Origin: Actinomycetes bacterium
Lineage (GTDB): Bacteria > Actinomycetota > Actinomycetes > Actinomycetales > Cellulomonadaceae
Length of the DNA: 5,255 nucleotides
Reading direction: 5' to 3'
Assembly: GCA_023424135.1 (NCBI GenBank)
Contig: JAFAEH010000350.1
Coordinates: 1 to 5,255, forward strand
In this document: positions 4,996 to 5,255 of the stretch, piece after piece
Position numbering within the stretch: position 1 is the stretch's first letter
Layout of the letters: every line of letters starts with the position of its first letter
Program-made: the position numbers and the translations under genes
The notes under the pieces: generated by a model
The model's input: the letters and a program-made list of their open reading frames with translations, nothing else
What the model was told of the DNA's origin: nothing
The model's database searches: none

Positions 4996-5001
4996 GGGGG
5001 C

Positions 5002-5255
5002 GTGAGCGAGGGGATGCCGACGACGCGGCTGCGGCTGGACCTCGCGTACGACGGGAGCGCGTTCGCCGGGTGGGCGCGCCAGCCGGGGCTGCGGACCGTG
5101 CAGGGCGTGCTGGAGGACGGGCTCGCTACCGTGCTGCGCGCGGGGCCGCGCGGTGAGCCCGGACCGCGCGTCACGGTCGCCGGGCGCACGGACGCCGGCG
5201 TGCACGCGCGCGGCCAGGTCGCCCACGTCGACGTCGTCGTCGACGCGCTCGAGGC
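5002..5255 (+). CDS. truA: tRNA pseudouridine synthase A (5' part, runs off the window)
   Basis: The reading frame is open from the GTG at 5002 to the end of the window, giving 84 codons of an expected 250-300. TruA converts uridines 38-40 in the anticodon arm of many tRNAs to pseudouridine. Visible family blocks are [20 protein letters not shown] (10-29), [10 protein letters not shown] (32-41) and the catalytic loop [17 protein letters not shown] (59-75), in which Asp64 is the nucleophilic aspartate (Asp60 in E. coli). The GTG start is preferred because TAGCGT lies 6 nt upstream; an in-frame ATG at 5014 (residue 5) is possible and would shorten the protein by four residues. In Streptomyces truA follows rplQ directly; here the hydrolase and ROK genes lie between. 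It is divergent from the ROK gene with 184 nt between start codons. Confidence 0.95.
   Translation, partial: MSEGMPTTRLRLDLAYDGSAFAGWARQPGLRTVQGVLEDGLATVLRAGPRGEPGPRVTVAGRTDAGVHARGQVAHVDVVVDALE

Overview
The window is GC-rich DNA from an actinobacterium, probably a Cellulomonas-like member of the Micrococcales. The pointers are the very strong G/C bias at third codon positions, gene order infA-rpmJ-rpsM-rpsK-rpoA-rplQ without rpsD, a GTG-started rpoA, an L17 with an acidic/basic tail, and leaderless-type promoters. The genus is an inference from style; no rRNA or species marker is present.

Positions 1-3126 hold the end of infA (IF-1) followed by the alpha-type ribosomal operon: rpmJ (L36), rpsM (S13), rpsK (S11), rpoA (RNA polymerase alpha) and rplQ (L17), all on the + strand. 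Each complete gene has a purine-rich ribosome binding site of varying strength. The gaps are wide for such an operon (63, 166, 77, 201 and 77 nt). Two of them are full of inverted repeats: the rpmJ-rpsM gap holds four successive hairpins, and the rpsK-rpoA gap holds a 15-bp hairpin plus a second nested one. The operon ends in a perfect 16-bp stem with a GCGA tetraloop just after rplQ.

Positions 3127-5255 are a different kind of region: an alpha/beta-hydrolase (+), a convergent ROK-family sugar kinase resembling polyphosphate glucokinase (-), and the start of truA (tRNA pseudouridine synthase, +), cut by the window end. All three share the same start signature, TAGCGT followed by exactly 6 nt and then the start codon, which is the expected arrangement of a -10 element for leaderless transcripts. 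The ribosomal genes lack it and use Shine-Dalgarno sites, so initiation style switches sharply at the terminator. In Streptomyces truA directly follows rplQ; here two genes separate them.

I see no mobile element, CRISPR array, tRNA, rRNA or novel multi-gene system. The coding content is mostly conserved housekeeping. The most interesting material is in the intergenic RNA structure and promoter architecture, plus the two less-characterised enzymes.
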